Source of the DNA: Psychrobacter sp. 72-O-c
GTDB taxonomy: Bacteria > Pseudomonadota > Gammaproteobacteria > Pseudomonadales > Moraxellaceae
Assembly (NCBI RefSeq): GCF_904846605.1
Contig: NZ_CAJHBI010000008.1
Span: 50,856 to 114,855 of the forward strand
Length of the DNA stretch: 64,000 bases
Direction: 5' to 3'
The position numbers and the translations under genes were made by a program. The notes beneath the pieces were generated by a model. It saw only the letters and a list, made by a program, of their open reading frames with translations, ran no database searches and was not told the origin of the DNA. Every line of letters begins with the position of its first letter. The first letter of the stretch is position 1. This document shows, piece after piece, positions 1-9,231 of the stretch.

Positions 1-951
1 GCGCCTATGGAAGGCTTGACCGATCCCTTGATGCGGCAAATATTAACTCAAATTGCGTCAGATTTAGGTCGGCCTTACGATTGGTCAGTCAGTGAATTTA
101 TTCGAGTCACCCAGCATGTGTTACCGGCGCATGTTTTTTATAGATATGTCCCTGAGCTACATCAGGATGCCAAGACGGATACCGGTACACCCATTCATGT
201 ACAGCTATTAGGTAGTGAAGCACAGTTAATGGCAGAAAATGCGGCGTATGCTGCTGAGCTTGGTGCGCCTGCTATCGATATCAACTTTGGTTGTCCTGCT
301 AAGACCGTCAATAGTCATCGAGGTGGCTCTGTACTGTTGGATGAGCCTGCGGTTATGTATGACATTATCAGTGCAGTACGCCAAGCCGTTCCCGCCCATA
401 TTCCGGTATCAGCAAAGATTCGATTGGGTTATACCGATACCAGTAGGATGGACGATATTCGTGGCGCTATCGCCGATAGTGGCGCAGATTGGCTGACCAT
501 TCATGCCCGTACTAAGACCCAAGGCTATAAACCACCTGCTTATTGGGACAAGATTCAAGCCTTTAATTCGCTCAAGATACCAGTGATTGCTAATGGTGAA
601 ATTTGGACCGCAGAGCAAGCCCATTCTTGCATGCAGCAAGCCGGTACTGCGCATTTGATGTTAGGACGAGGGGCGATTACCCGTCCAGATTTGATTGCGA
701 GTGTAGATAGCTCAGCAAATAATCCTATGAACGAGGATAAGGAATTATCGTGGCAAGACTTGATAACACATCAGATTAAGTTCTTAGAAGGGAAAGCCAA
801 AACTGACGTGGTATTAGTCGGTCGTTATAAACAATGGCTGGGCATGCTGACTAAAGGCTATAGCGAGGCGCAAACCTTGTGGGATCAGATTAAACGTGAG
901 AAAAATAAAGCCGTTATCATTAGTGCGCTACAAACTAGCACGCATCAATAA
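1..951 (+). CDS. dusC: tRNA-dihydrouridine(16) synthase DusC, 5' end cut by window
   Basis: Flavin enzyme that reduces uridine 16 in the tRNA D-loop. The frame is open from base 1: the codons for Ala-Pro precede the ATG at 7, matching the family's N-terminal 'LAPMEG' motif, so the true start lies a few codons upstream of the window and the ATG at 7 is internal. The catalytic cysteine sits in NFGCPAKTVN (around residue 95), followed by the TIM-barrel motifs HARTKTQGY and VIANGEIW and the phosphate-binding end MLGRGAI. The C-terminal helical part (RYKQWLGML) is the DusC tRNA-recognition region. About 314 residues are visible, close to the usual 315-325. It faces the MAPEG gene convergently, with repeat copy A between them. 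Confidence 0.93.
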   Translation, partial: APMEGLTDPLMRQILTQIASDLGRPYDWSVSEFIRVTQHVLPAHVFYRYVPELHQDAKTDTGTPIHVQLLGSEAQLMAENAAYAAELGAPAIDINFGCPAKTVNSHRGGSVLLDEPAVMYDIISAVRQAVPAHIPVSAKIRLGYTDTSRMDDIRGAIADSGADWLTIHARTKTQGYKPPAYWDKIQAFNSLKIPVIANGEIWTAEQAHSCMQQAGTAHLMLGRGAITRPDLIASVDSSANNPMNEDKELSWQDLITHQIKFLEGKAKTDVVLVGRYKQWLGMLTKGYSEAQTLWDQIKREKNKAVIISALQTSTHQ

Positions 952-970
952 CAAATTGCCGCTTTTGTTG

Positions 971-1132
971 TATATAGTTAAACCAATTCAAGAATGATGC
1001 AGTGCTGCTGGGATGCTACTGTAACAAACGTTTTGCAGGCTCGAAGCACGCTTGCGAACAGCAAGTCAGAAAAATTTATACCAGTAGCACGTTGTTATAA
1101 GCATATCTCTTATATATTGAATTAACTATATA
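971..1132. repeat. MITE-like repeat, copy A
   Basis: A non-coding element of about 162 bp with imperfect terminal inverted repeats: TATATAGTTAA at 971 and its complement TTAACTATATA ending at 1132. Inside are a second inverted pair (GTGCTGCTGG near 1002 and CCAGTAGCAC at 1081-1090) and a conserved middle (ACAAACGTTTTGCAGGCTCG near 1024). The same architecture occurs at 18984-19154 and 44937-45095, in the same orientation. No ORF is conserved between the copies, so it is a non-autonomous element rather than a gene. Confidence 0.75.
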
Positions 1133-1174
1133 CTTTATTCGATAGCGATTTTAAAAAATTTAAAATAGAAACTA

Positions 1175-1600
1175 TTAAGCGCTAACTCGAATGGCTAGAT
1201 AAAACAGCATCAGACAACAAGCGATCGATAATCCCCATAATATTGAGCGAAACGTCGCTAAATTGGTAATGTATGCAGCGCCATAACCAATGCGAATAAT
1301 CACGTATAGCCACGCTAGATTATTAATAATGGCTTGCGGTACGAAGAATAGCATGGCAACCACTACCGCCACTAAAAATACCGGCAGAGTCTCATAGCTG
1401 TTCTGCTGGGCAGCATTGGCGCGAGCTGCTTTACCTGTCGTTTGCTGCAAAAAATTACGCGGATGTGCATTGTCTACTAAATTAAAACCACCAAACATCT
1501 TAGCCAACAGTGCAAACGCTAACGGCATTAAACTTGCCACCACCATTGCCCATATCGCCGCCGCTGCTGTATCAGGGATAAATCCAAATAGTGCATTCAT
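1175..1600 (-). CDS. MAPEG family membrane protein
   Basis: A 141-residue protein with four hydrophobic segments (about residues 10-35, 70-90, 92-112 and 118-138). The motif RANAAQQNSYETLPVFLVAV (about 60-79) is the signature of the MAPEG family (membrane-associated eicosanoid and glutathione metabolism), whose bacterial members are mostly of unknown substrate. It ends near repeat copy A and starts 14 bases downstream of the osmC stop, so osmC and this gene probably share a transcript. The family assignment is firm; no specific activity can be given. Confidence 0.85.
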   Translation of the reverse strand: MNALFGFIPDTAAAAIWAMVVASLMPLAFALLAKMFGGFNLVDNAHPRNFLQQTTGKAARANAAQQNSYETLPVFLVAVVVAMLFFVPQAIINNLAWLYVIIRIGYGAAYITNLATFRSILWGLSIACCLMLFYLAIRVSA

Positions 1601-1614
1601 CAGTATTTCTACCC

Positions 1615-2028
1615 CTACCCTACAATAATTTCAAAATCATGGGTGATATTTACCCCACCTTGTACCAACATCCGGCTGGCTGAACAGTATTTTTCTGCTG
1701 ATAAGTGGATCGCTTTTTCGACCTGTTTGTCTTTGATATCTTGACCGGTCACCACAAAGTGCATATGAATATCGGTATATACCGCTGGGACAGTTTCGGC
1801 ACGTTGCGCAGTTAGCTCACAACGCACGTCGACCAGTTCTTGGCGCGACTTTTGTAAAATTGCCACTACATCGTAGCTGGCACAGCCACCAAGCCCTAAC
1901 AAGATCAGCTCCATTGGGCTAGCACCTTTTTCTTTATCGGCATCTATTTGCACGTTATGGCCTGATGGAGACACCCCCATAAAGGCTTTATCTTCTTGCC
2001 AAGTGACGCTTGCTTTTGATTCTGCCAT
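1615..2028 (-). CDS. OsmC family peroxiredoxin-like protein
   Basis: A 137-residue OsmC/Ohr-fold protein, a small cytoplasmic hydroperoxide-handling family working through two cysteines. Both are present: one in LGGCASYDVV (about residue 48) and one in EKYCSASRML (about residue 116). The length is typical of the YhfA-like OsmC branch, shorter than Ohr with its partner sets. It is the first gene of a likely two-gene unit with the MAPEG gene. The ATG at 2028 follows an AT-rich leader with the weak Shine-Dalgarno sequence AAAGGA. Confidence 0.88.
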   Translation of the reverse strand: MAESKASVTWQEDKAFMGVSPSGHNVQIDADKEKGASPMELILLGLGGCASYDVVAILQKSRQELVDVRCELTAQRAETVPAVYTDIHMHFVVTGQDIKDKQVEKAIHLSAEKYCSASRMLVQGGVNITHDFEIIVG

Positions 2029-2487
2029 TACTAATAATCCTTTTTTATATCACTGATTAGGCCAGTTAAACGGTTTTTATTAATTGGTATTATTGCTTGA
2101 TATTTGCGTTACGCTCTAGTGTAGCACAGGCCAAAACAGGATTTTATAGAGCAACTGTCATCCGCCTTGATTTGATGTATGGGTGTCTTTGATCTTAGCA
2201 GCTAACCGAATAAGACATTGTGCAGAGAGGACTAATATTTGACCAAGTCGATGGTTTCAAAGCGTTTACAAAACCAAATTCATAACCCTTTGATTTTAAA
2301 AGCTTAAATTCGTGAAACATTTTATAGCAAAATATTGTTACACATTTTGCCTGATTCTTGGTTTAATAATGGCAATGAATCTTATTTTGATATGGTATCG
2401 ACACCAGTCACCCAATAATAATTATGATTGCTGTCGCTATATCATATTGAAATAAGCTGTTTTTTAAGCAATTTAAAAGGTTTAGTC
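2029..2487. other. Divergent intergenic region osmC / rppH
   Basis: About 460 AT-rich bases between the divergent genes osmC and rppH. It must hold both promoters, but no convincing -35/-10 pair, operator or hairpin stands out, and no small ORF with a good ribosome binding site was seen. Confidence 0.5.
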
Positions 2488-3009
2488 ATGATAGATACAG
2501 ACGGCTTTCGCGCCAATGTCGGTATCATCTTGGCAAATACACAAGGACAAGTTCTGTGGGCAAAACGTATTGGTCATAATGCTTGGCAGTTCCCCCAAGG
2601 CGGTATCGACCGAGGGGAGACGCCAGTAGATGCAATGTATCGCGAGCTTTGGGAAGAGGTCGGCTTACATCCGCGTCATGTAGACTTATTAGCAGTCACG
2701 CAAGACTGGCTGCGCTATCGTCTGCCGAAGCGTTATGTACGTCATGGACAATATCCGCTGTGTATTGGGCAAAAACAGAAATGGTTTTTGTTACGCTTAG
2801 ATGAACTGAATACCCAACATATCCGCTTTGATGAGGGTAAGCCTGAGTTTGACCATTGGCAATGGGTCAGCTATTGGTACCCACTCGGACAAGTAATTCA
2901 CTTTAAACGCGGGGTATATCGCCGCGCATTACAAGAGCTGGTGCGTGAGCTGCCACTCAAGCAAGAGCTGATTATTCCTGAACAGGACAATCACTTGATT
3001 CAATTATGA
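2488..3009 (+). CDS. rppH: RNA pyrophosphohydrolase RppH
   Basis: Nudix hydrolase that removes pyrophosphate from the 5' end of mRNA and so starts RNase E-dependent decay. The start is placed at the ATG at 2488 rather than the upstream in-frame codon at 2428, because the family begins MID-DG-R-NVG as here ([12 protein letters not shown]), and AAAAGG lies about 10 bases upstream. The Nudix box is complete ([20 protein letters not shown], continuing VGL). The motifs [12 protein letters not shown] and [10 protein letters not shown] are RppH-specific. It has 173 residues, the normal length, and ends at a strong shared terminator. Confidence 0.96.
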   Translation: MIDTDGFRANVGIILANTQGQVLWAKRIGHNAWQFPQGGIDRGETPVDAMYRELWEEVGLHPRHVDLLAVTQDWLRYRLPKRYVRHGQYPLCIGQKQKWFLLRLDELNTQHIRFDEGKPEFDHWQWVSYWYPLGQVIHFKRGVYRRALQELVRELPLKQELIIPEQDNHLIQL

Positions 3010-3055
3010 TTTCTTCAATATCTTTGTACTTTTATTTTTAGCATACAACACAATA

Positions 3056-3093
3056 AAAAGCGCCTGTATCCAAAAGAGGATACAGGCGCTTTT
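3056..3093. terminator. Bidirectional rho-independent terminator (rppH / adh)
   Basis: A 16-bp perfect stem (3056-3071 with 3078-3093, core GCGCCTGTATCC) and a 6-base loop, with A- and T-runs on both flanks. It lies between the convergent rppH and alcohol dehydrogenase genes and can serve both. Confidence 0.93.
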
Positions 3094-3128
3094 TATATTT
3101 AATTTCTGCGTAGTCTATCTAGCAGGAA

Positions 3129-4226
3129 TTAGGGTTTAATTGCAATCTTTAACACCCCATCGCGCTGATTCATAAATAAGTCATATGCTTCTACGATGTT
3201 ATCTAAAGCGTAAGTATGAGTTACCATTTCTGATAAATCGACACGTCCGGTTTCAATGACATTCATTAAACGGCGCATACGCTCTTTACCGCCTGGGCAT
3301 AGAGCGGTTCGAATCGTATGGTCACCAAGACCAGAGGCGAAGTGTGACATTGGAATGGTTAAATCTTCAGAATAAACACCAAGGCTAGATAGTGTACCAC
3401 CTGGTTTTAATACCTTAAGCGCCTGCTCAAAGGTGGATTTTAAACCAAGCGCCTCGATACTGCTATCAACACCGCGACCACCTGTGAGTTTCAGTATCTC
3501 GTCGACCACATCCACTTCGTTAAAGTTAAGGATGATGTCAGCGCCCATTTTTTTGGCCATCGCTAATCGCTGACTATTGCCGTCAACGGCGATGATAGTC
3601 GAGGCACCTTTGAGCCTTGCCCCAGCAGTAGCACATAAGCCAATGGGTCCTTGTGCGAATACCGCGACAATATCACCAATTTTAATATTGGCATTTTCCG
3701 CACCTTTAAATCCTGTAGACATAATATCAGGACACATAAGCACTTGTTCGTCAGTAAGACCATCAGGTACTGGGCACAGATTGGCCTGCGCGTCTGGCAC
3801 TAGAACGTATTCTGCTTGCGTGCCATCAATGATATTACCAAAGCGCCAACCACCCGTTGCTTTATAGCCATGGCAAGCGCAAGTGCCGCCGTCTGGTTGG
3901 ATATAGCCCCCATCTTGTGATGGAAAGCCGTCCTGACAGGCGTATGAGCTAAAGCTTGGGCAAATTGCGCCAGCAATGACTCGTTGTCCTTCTTTGTAGC
4001 CTTGCACCGCTGAACCTAGCTTTTCGATAATACCTACTGGCTCATGACCAATAGTCAGTCCTTTGGCGACAGGATACTCACCTTTATAAATATGAATATC
4101 AGTACCACAAATAGTCGTTGTCGTAATTTTTAGTAGAGCATCATTGGGACCTACATCAGGAATCTTTTTTTCTGTAATCTCAATTTTACCTGGCTTAATA
4201 AATATCAGTGATTTCATCATACTCAT
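3129..4226 (-). CDS. Zinc-dependent alcohol dehydrogenase (MDR family)
   Basis: A 365-residue medium-chain dehydrogenase. The catalytic zinc ligands are visible: Cys in TICGTDIH, and the His-Glu pair in TIGHEPVG. A cysteine-bearing lobe follows (CPSFSSYACQ, then GGTCACHGY). The Rossmann stretch is VAVFAQGPIGLCATAGARLKG. The segment GGWRFGNIIDGTQAEYVLVP groups it with the secondary-alcohol and formaldehyde-dehydrogenase-like branch. The pattern suggests oxidation of a short alcohol or aldehyde adduct; the actual substrate cannot be told from sequence. It is a single gene with its own leader and ends at the terminator shared with rppH. Confidence 0.88.
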   Translation of the reverse strand: MSMMKSLIFIKPGKIEITEKKIPDVGPNDALLKITTTTICGTDIHIYKGEYPVAKGLTIGHEPVGIIEKLGSAVQGYKEGQRVIAGAICPSFSSYACQDGFPSQDGGYIQPDGGTCACHGYKATGGWRFGNIIDGTQAEYVLVPDAQANLCPVPDGLTDEQVLMCPDIMSTGFKGAENANIKIGDIVAVFAQGPIGLCATAGARLKGASTIIAVDGNSQRLAMAKKMGADIILNFNEVDVVDEILKLTGGRGVDSSIEALGLKSTFEQALKVLKPGGTLSSLGVYSEDLTIPMSHFASGLGDHTIRTALCPGGKERMRRLMNVIETGRVDLSEMVTHTYALDNIVEAYDLFMNQRDGVLKIAIKP

Positions 4227-4440
4227 GTCACACTCCTTGTATTATCAATATTTGCTTCACTGGCATTAGATTTAACACCCTGTATATTCATAATACGCCA
4301 TATTATTAGTAATTTGAAGTAAATCCACAATTTATTTAGGGAATTGACTGCTATTTATCGTTGAGTGTTGAACATTGAGTTCAAATTTTTAGTATTAACT
4401 ATAGTTGCGCATAACTAAAAATAGCTGAAAGGCTTATATA

Positions 4441-5310
4441 TTATTCGCTAATATTATGTTGACATTCTCGACTGTCTAATTGAGCATAATGAGTTGCTTG
4501 TGAGTTAGTAGACTGCGAATGAGTGCTGCTTTTATTACCTAAAGTCAAAATGCTTTGGGTACGCGTGCCATAAGTTGGCATTTTAGTCTCAAGATTGGCC
4601 AAAGTAATCGGCTCAATATAGATTGAAGACAAAGCCTGTTCGATTTCAATAGGCACTCCAGTATCTGGCAGCTTATCCGCTGGCGCTGGCGTGGTATCAG
4701 ATAGGACGCTAAAAGCAGCCTTCTGCCAATATTCAGGAGCGCTGTTCTCAGCTATTAGCGGTAGCACTTCTTGACGTAGCCTTCCGCGCAATCGCTCAGT
4801 TTTAAACCAAGCCTCTTCCGGCTGTCCATTAGAGAATATGTGCAAACCCGCATATAATGGCATCGGCGCATGACCGCGATTATTCACGATGACTGCTTGT
4901 TCGGCATCACCAATAATTAAATTAAAGCCTGCATAGTCTTGTAGGTTAATTTGCCGAGCAAATGCCATTGGACTCAGGGTACTAGTCAAAAACCCAGTTA
5001 CTAGCTCACCGCGAGAACGCTCATCGGAACTTGCCTGCACGCCATCGCGAAAGTTCAACACCGCCGCCCAGCGTCCATTTTGTTGATGGCTTTCATATTG
5101 ACTGTCTTCTTGAACACTGTTTTGACTGCTATTTTGACTGTGAATGCCTAGCCACGTGCCGCCACTTTGAGAGTCACGTCCAGCATAGATAGGTTTATCC
5201 GGCCATTGATGTAGCGGCTCAGTCGGACGCTGTAAGAACTCGTCGCGATTAGACAGTAATATCAGTGGTAATTGATCCGATAATTGCCAAGCAATGGCGA
5301 CAATACACAT
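4441..5310 (-). CDS. NRDE family protein (TANGO2-like)
   Basis: A 289-residue protein beginning MCIVAIAW, with the defining Asn-Arg-Asp-Glu motif in LLSNRDEFLQRP (about residues 20-24). Cys2 at the N-terminus fits the Ntn-hydrolase-like fold proposed for NRDE/TANGO2 proteins; the biochemical role is unknown. Two low-complexity Ser/Gln/Asn stretches (about residues 58-75 and the C-terminal 25 residues) are not part of the family core and look like lineage-specific insertions. It is monocistronic, between adh and the urt promoter region. Confidence 0.82.
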   Translation of the reverse strand: MCIVAIAWQLSDQLPLILLSNRDEFLQRPTEPLHQWPDKPIYAGRDSQSGGTWLGIHSQNSSQNSVQEDSQYESHQQNGRWAAVLNFRDGVQASSDERSRGELVTGFLTSTLSPMAFARQINLQDYAGFNLIIGDAEQAVIVNNRGHAPMPLYAGLHIFSNGQPEEAWFKTERLRGRLRQEVLPLIAENSAPEYWQKAAFSVLSDTTPAPADKLPDTGVPIEIEQALSSIYIEPITLANLETKMPTYGTRTQSILTLGNKSSTHSQSTNSQATHYAQLDSRECQHNISE

Positions 5311-5747
5311 GAGCTATCCTATTTTTTAGTGGTGACTATTTATGATGGCGTGATCACTTATTATTATGACATGGTCACTTATATAGTCGAAGTCCTTTTG
5401 GGCGCAGCAACTCAAATGTGGTGCTAGATGTCCGAGTACAGACGTCATTGCTATGTTTATTAAGCGTCGTGATAGAACCATCGAGGATAACGCCACAGCG
5501 CTCTTAGGCCATTTCGATAGTATGTCCTGTCTATCCGCTCATTTTGCAGCACTCCTTTATCTTTTTCCCCTTTATGGTGCATTCGATTAACCCTCGTGCA
5601 CTACATTAACGACATTTGCATGCTTTTTTCAACTATTGCGTGATTATTTTCTCTTTGCTAGCGATTTTTACTTGGCATGAAACTTGAACCTATAATTACT
5701 GTTAAGTAACAATTATTTTATCTTTTGTATTTATTTAGGAGATTGCC
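5311..5747. other. Upstream region of the urt operon
   Basis: 437 bases between the divergent NRDE gene and urtA. It carries the sigma54-like promoter listed separately and, about 95-125 bases upstream of the expected transcription start, two half-sites resembling the NtrC box: TGGTGCA at 5575-5581 and TGCACTA at 5597-5603. They are in the reverse order to the canonical site. No small gene was seen. Confidence 0.5.
5672..5688 (+). promoter_or_regulatory. Sigma54-like promoter of urtABCDE
   Basis: TTGGCATGAAACTTGAA has the -24 GG and, exactly 10 bases later, GA in place of the canonical -12 GC. Placed here, transcription would start near 5698, about 50 bases before the urtA ATG. The same TTGGCA...TTGAA arrangement precedes glnK (50111-50127), and the nitrogen-supply function of both operons supports the call. 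Confidence 0.6.
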
Positions 5748-7091
5748 ATGTTTTCGTTATCGACTGTAGCCAACCCTCAGTTTATTGAGCCAAACCATAA
5801 CAATAAACTCAAATCACGCGTCTCATTACTGGCTATTGCGGTAGTTGGCAGCTTGAGCCTTATCGGCTGTCAAAAACCGGTAGAAACCACAATAAAGACG
5901 ACGACAGAAGCCGCCTCAGAAACGACGACTCCTGCCGCTGATGGCGACACTATTAAAGTCGGCGTCCTACATTCCTTGTCTGGCACTATGGCTATCTCTG
6001 AAACTTCGTTAAAAGATGTCGCATTGATGACTATTGATGAGATCAATGACAATGGCGGGGTGTTAGGTAAGCAGTTAGAGCCTGTGGTGGTTGATCCGGC
6101 TTCTGACTGGCCTCTATTTGCTGAAAAGGCCCGTCAGCTATTAACGCAAGATAAAGTAGATGTGATTTTTGGTGGGTGGACCTCGGTATCGCGCAAATCG
6201 GTATTGCCGGTGGTTGAAGAGTTAAACGGGTTGATGTTCTATCCGGTGCAGTATGAGGGACAAGAGCAATCAGAGAATATTTTTTACACAGGTGCGGCGC
6301 CAAACCAGCAAGCCATTCCAGCAGTGGAATATTTAATGAGTGAAGAAGGCGGTGGTGCAGAGCGTTTTGTATTGCTCGGTACCGATTATGTCTATCCGCG
6401 TACCACCAACCAGATTTTAAAGGCGTTCTTAAAATCAAAAGGCGTGGCCGATGCAGACATTATGGAAGAGTACACGCCATTTGGATTTAGCAACTACCAA
6501 ACTATCGTCTCCAACGTTAGAAAGTTTGCAACCGGTAAAAAGACAGCAGTGATATCAACCATTAATGGTGACTCGAACGTGCCATTTTATCGTGAGCTTG
6601 CTAACCAAGGTATTAAAGCCTCAGATATTCCAGTGATGGCATTCTCAGTGGGCGAGGAAGAATTGCGTGGTATTGACACTAGTCTCTTGCAAGGTCATTT
6701 GGCGGCATGGAACTACTTTATGTCGATTAAAAACCCAACCAATAGCGACTTTACCAAACGCTATAAGCAATATGCTCTAGATAAAAATCTGCCTAATGCT
6801 GAAAAGGTCGTGACGAATGATCCGATGGAGGCCACCTATGTGGGCATCAATATGTGGAAGCAAGCGGTTGAAAAAGCGGGCACCACTGATGTCGATAAAG
6901 TGCGTATTAGTATGGGCGGACAAACCTTTGATGCGCCGTCAGGCTACACGCTGAAAATGGATGAGGAAAACCATCATTTATGGAAGCCGGTTATGATTGG
7001 TCAAATTCGTGCAGATGGTCAGTTTGATACAATCTTTAAAACGCCAGAGGTCATTCAAGCGCAGCCATGGAGCCAGTACATCCCTAAGTAA
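5748..7091 (+). CDS. urtA: Urea ABC transporter substrate-binding lipoprotein UrtA
   Basis: Periplasmic urea receptor of the high-affinity UrtABCDE uptake system. The 447-residue protein has a lipoprotein signal: a hydrophobic segment at about residues 25-38 ending in the lipobox LIGC with Cys41, then a Thr/Ala-rich linker. The mature domain starts DTIKVGVLHSLSGTMAISE, the usual opening of the amide/urea-binding family, and contains FGGWTSVSRKSVLPV and LFYPVQYEGQE-like residues around the ligand pocket. The start is supported by AGGAGA seven bases upstream. It is the first gene of the operon, followed by 189 bases before urtB, room for a processing site or attenuator. Confidence 0.95.
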   Translation: MFSLSTVANPQFIEPNHNNKLKSRVSLLAIAVVGSLSLIGCQKPVETTIKTTTEAASETTTPAADGDTIKVGVLHSLSGTMAISETSLKDVALMTIDEINDNGGVLGKQLEPVVVDPASDWPLFAEKARQLLTQDKVDVIFGGWTSVSRKSVLPVVEELNGLMFYPVQYEGQEQSENIFYTGAAPNQQAIPAVEYLMSEEGGGAERFVLLGTDYVYPRTTNQILKAFLKSKGVADADIMEEYTPFGFSNYQTIVSNVRKFATGKKTAVISTINGDSNVPFYRELANQGIKASDIPVMAFSVGEEELRGIDTSLLQGHLAAWNYFMSIKNPTNSDFTKRYKQYALDKNLPNAEKVVTNDPMEATYVGINMWKQAVEKAGTTDVDKVRISMGGQTFDAPSGYTLKMDEENHHLWKPVMIGQIRADGQFDTIFKTPEVIQAQPWSQYIPK

Positions 7092-7280
7092 ACCAATCCA
7101 TAAATGAATTTATATCTACGCGTGCCTAAACACGTGTAGATGAAAGGCTCTACGCCTATTTTCTAAATTTATTTCTCAACACTTTAGACACCTTCAGACT
7201 TTATCAACTCCTCTACAGGCTTAACATACTAAGCGGTAGAGGCTTAGGATTTGTTGACTGCAAAAAATAGGGAGCCGCAA

Positions 7281-9221
7281 ATGCAGCACCGTACTTCACG
7301 CCCCATTGCAGGGCAAGCATCACCCGAAAGCAACCACTATCAGCATGCGTTAATACATAGATTAAGAGATGGGTTGATAGATGGATTGATAAAAAGGATT
7401 ACCGTTTTTTTAATTGCTGTGCCACGACGGCTATTTGCATTAATGGCACTAACCTTAGCCACAACCATATTGGCCACAACTCTACTGGCTACCATTGCCT
7501 ACGCTCATGATACCCAAGTGGTTCATAGCCACGACACTCCAGCTGCCAAACCCGTCAACACCGTTGCTGTCACCTTAGAGGCCGTGACGACCACCGGTGA
7601 CACACTACAAACCCAAAATCAGCAATCATTGACCACTCCTGCAGTCACTCCTACAGCTACTCAAACCAATGAGTCAGTCACTTCGGTAGCGGCAATCGCA
7701 AGTACAGGCGATACTATTGAGCAATTTGTGGCGGGTGATTTTGGTCAGCGCCAAACCATGTTAAATGCTTGGCCGGGATCGATTGAGAGTTTGGATGCTT
7801 TGGTCGAATTCATTGACAATGATGAGTTATATCAAGGTAATGTTGGTCAAACTTACTTGCTCAGTGCAGACGATCAGCTATTTACTTATCCTGATAAAAA
7901 AGAGACTGCTGATTGGCCCAGTGATTTATCGCCAATTACATTGACCAACGCGCTACGCTCGGCGCTCATTTTTGGGCGGGCTAAAGTAAAACTGGAGTCT
8001 GACAAGTCAGCACAGCGTCTACAAGCGGTAGATATTTTATCTGACAATATCGACCAAGTAGACCCCGCTATTATTACAGCAGCGGCAGCAAACGAGGACA
8101 ATACTAAAGTTAAAAAAGCATTGGCCGCGCTGCAAGCCCGTATTGATTTTAAGAATGGTGATCTACCTACTAAGATTGCGGCGGTCAAGCTTCTCGCTGA
8201 TAGTGATAGCCCGCAAGTCTTAGTAGATATTGAGTCCGCCCTTGCTGACGACAACCTAGATGCCACACTCAAAGCAGCGCTTATCGATGCTGAGGCTAGC
8301 GTGTCACGGCGCATAGAAATAAGTACGTGGATGGGTCATATTTTCACTGGTATGAGTACCGCCAGCATTTTACTGCTCGCCGCCCTCGGTCTTGCTATTA
8401 CCTTTGGCTTGCTTGGCGTGATTAATATGGCGCATGGCGAGCTGATTATGATTGGCGCTTATACCACTTATATGGTCCAAAATATGTTTCAAGCCTACTT
8501 GCCAAATATGGTCGGTTGGTATTTGGTGGCCGCTATTCCAGCTGCGTTTTTGGTGAGCGCTATTATCGGTATGATTATTGAACGTATTGTTATTCGCCCT
8601 TTGTATGGGCGTGAGCTGGAAACCTTACTCGCAACCTTTGGCGTGAGTCTGATTTTGATGCAATTGGTGCGGATGATTTTTGGTGCCCAAAACGTTGAAG
8701 TCAGTAACGTGGCTTGGTTAAGCGGTGCGTATCAAGTGTCATCTAGCCTAGTGCTCCCTTATAACCGCATTGCCATTATCGGCTTTACCGTCATTGTTGT
8801 GGCGTTATTGGTGTACTTGCTCAATAAAACACGCTTTGGTTTGTTTATACGGGCAGTCACGCAAAACCGCCAGATGGCACGGGCGGTCGGTATCCCCTCA
8901 GCACGTATCGATATGATGGCGTTTGGGTTGGGCTCTGGGCTTGCCGGCATGGCAGGTTGCGCGCTGGCTCAAGTGGGTAACGTTGGTCCAGATTTGGGTC
9001 AAACCTATATTATCGATACCTTTTTAGTGGTAGTCGTTGGCGGTGTCGGTCAAGTATGGGGCGCGGTGTTAGCGGCCTTAGGACTAGGCGTCAGCGGTAC
9101 CGTACTTGAGATTGGTATTGGGGCGGTATTGGCCAAAATCGTGTTGTTGGTTCTTGTGATTCTGTTTATTCAGAAGCGGCCACAAGGTTTATTTGCACTC
9201 AAAGGCCGCTTTGTCGAATAA
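7281..9221 (+). CDS. urtB: Urea ABC transporter permease UrtB
   Basis: Inner-membrane permease of the urea importer. I prefer the ATG at 7281 (AGGGAG at 7268-7273) to the TTG at 7251, giving 646 residues. This is longer than the usual 300-540. It has a ~100-residue N-terminal extension containing a hydrophobic segment (about residues 43-70) and a Thr-rich linker, then a helical soluble region (about 150-345), then the permease core from about residue 355 with the LivH-type motif LGVINMAHGELIMIGAYT and about eight membrane segments. The urtC start lies 11 bases after the stop. Confidence 0.93.
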   Translation: MQHRTSRPIAGQASPESNHYQHALIHRLRDGLIDGLIKRITVFLIAVPRRLFALMALTLATTILATTLLATIAYAHDTQVVHSHDTPAAKPVNTVAVTLEAVTTTGDTLQTQNQQSLTTPAVTPTATQTNESVTSVAAIASTGDTIEQFVAGDFGQRQTMLNAWPGSIESLDALVEFIDNDELYQGNVGQTYLLSADDQLFTYPDKKETADWPSDLSPITLTNALRSALIFGRAKVKLESDKSAQRLQAVDILSDNIDQVDPAIITAAAANEDNTKVKKALAALQARIDFKNGDLPTKIAAVKLLADSDSPQVLVDIESALADDNLDATLKAALIDAEASVSRRIEISTWMGHIFTGMSTASILLLAALGLAITFGLLGVINMAHGELIMIGAYTTYMVQNMFQAYLPNMVGWYLVAAIPAAFLVSAIIGMIIERIVIRPLYGRELETLLATFGVSLILMQLVRMIFGAQNVEVSNVAWLSGAYQVSSSLVLPYNRIAIIGFTVIVVALLVYLLNKTRFGLFIRAVTQNRQMARAVGIPSARIDMMAFGLGSGLAGMAGCALAQVGNVGPDLGQTYIIDTFLVVVVGGVGQVWGAVLAALGLGVSGTVLEIGIGAVLAKIVLLVLVILFIQKRPQGLFALKGRFVE

Positions 9222-9231
9222 GGAGATACCT

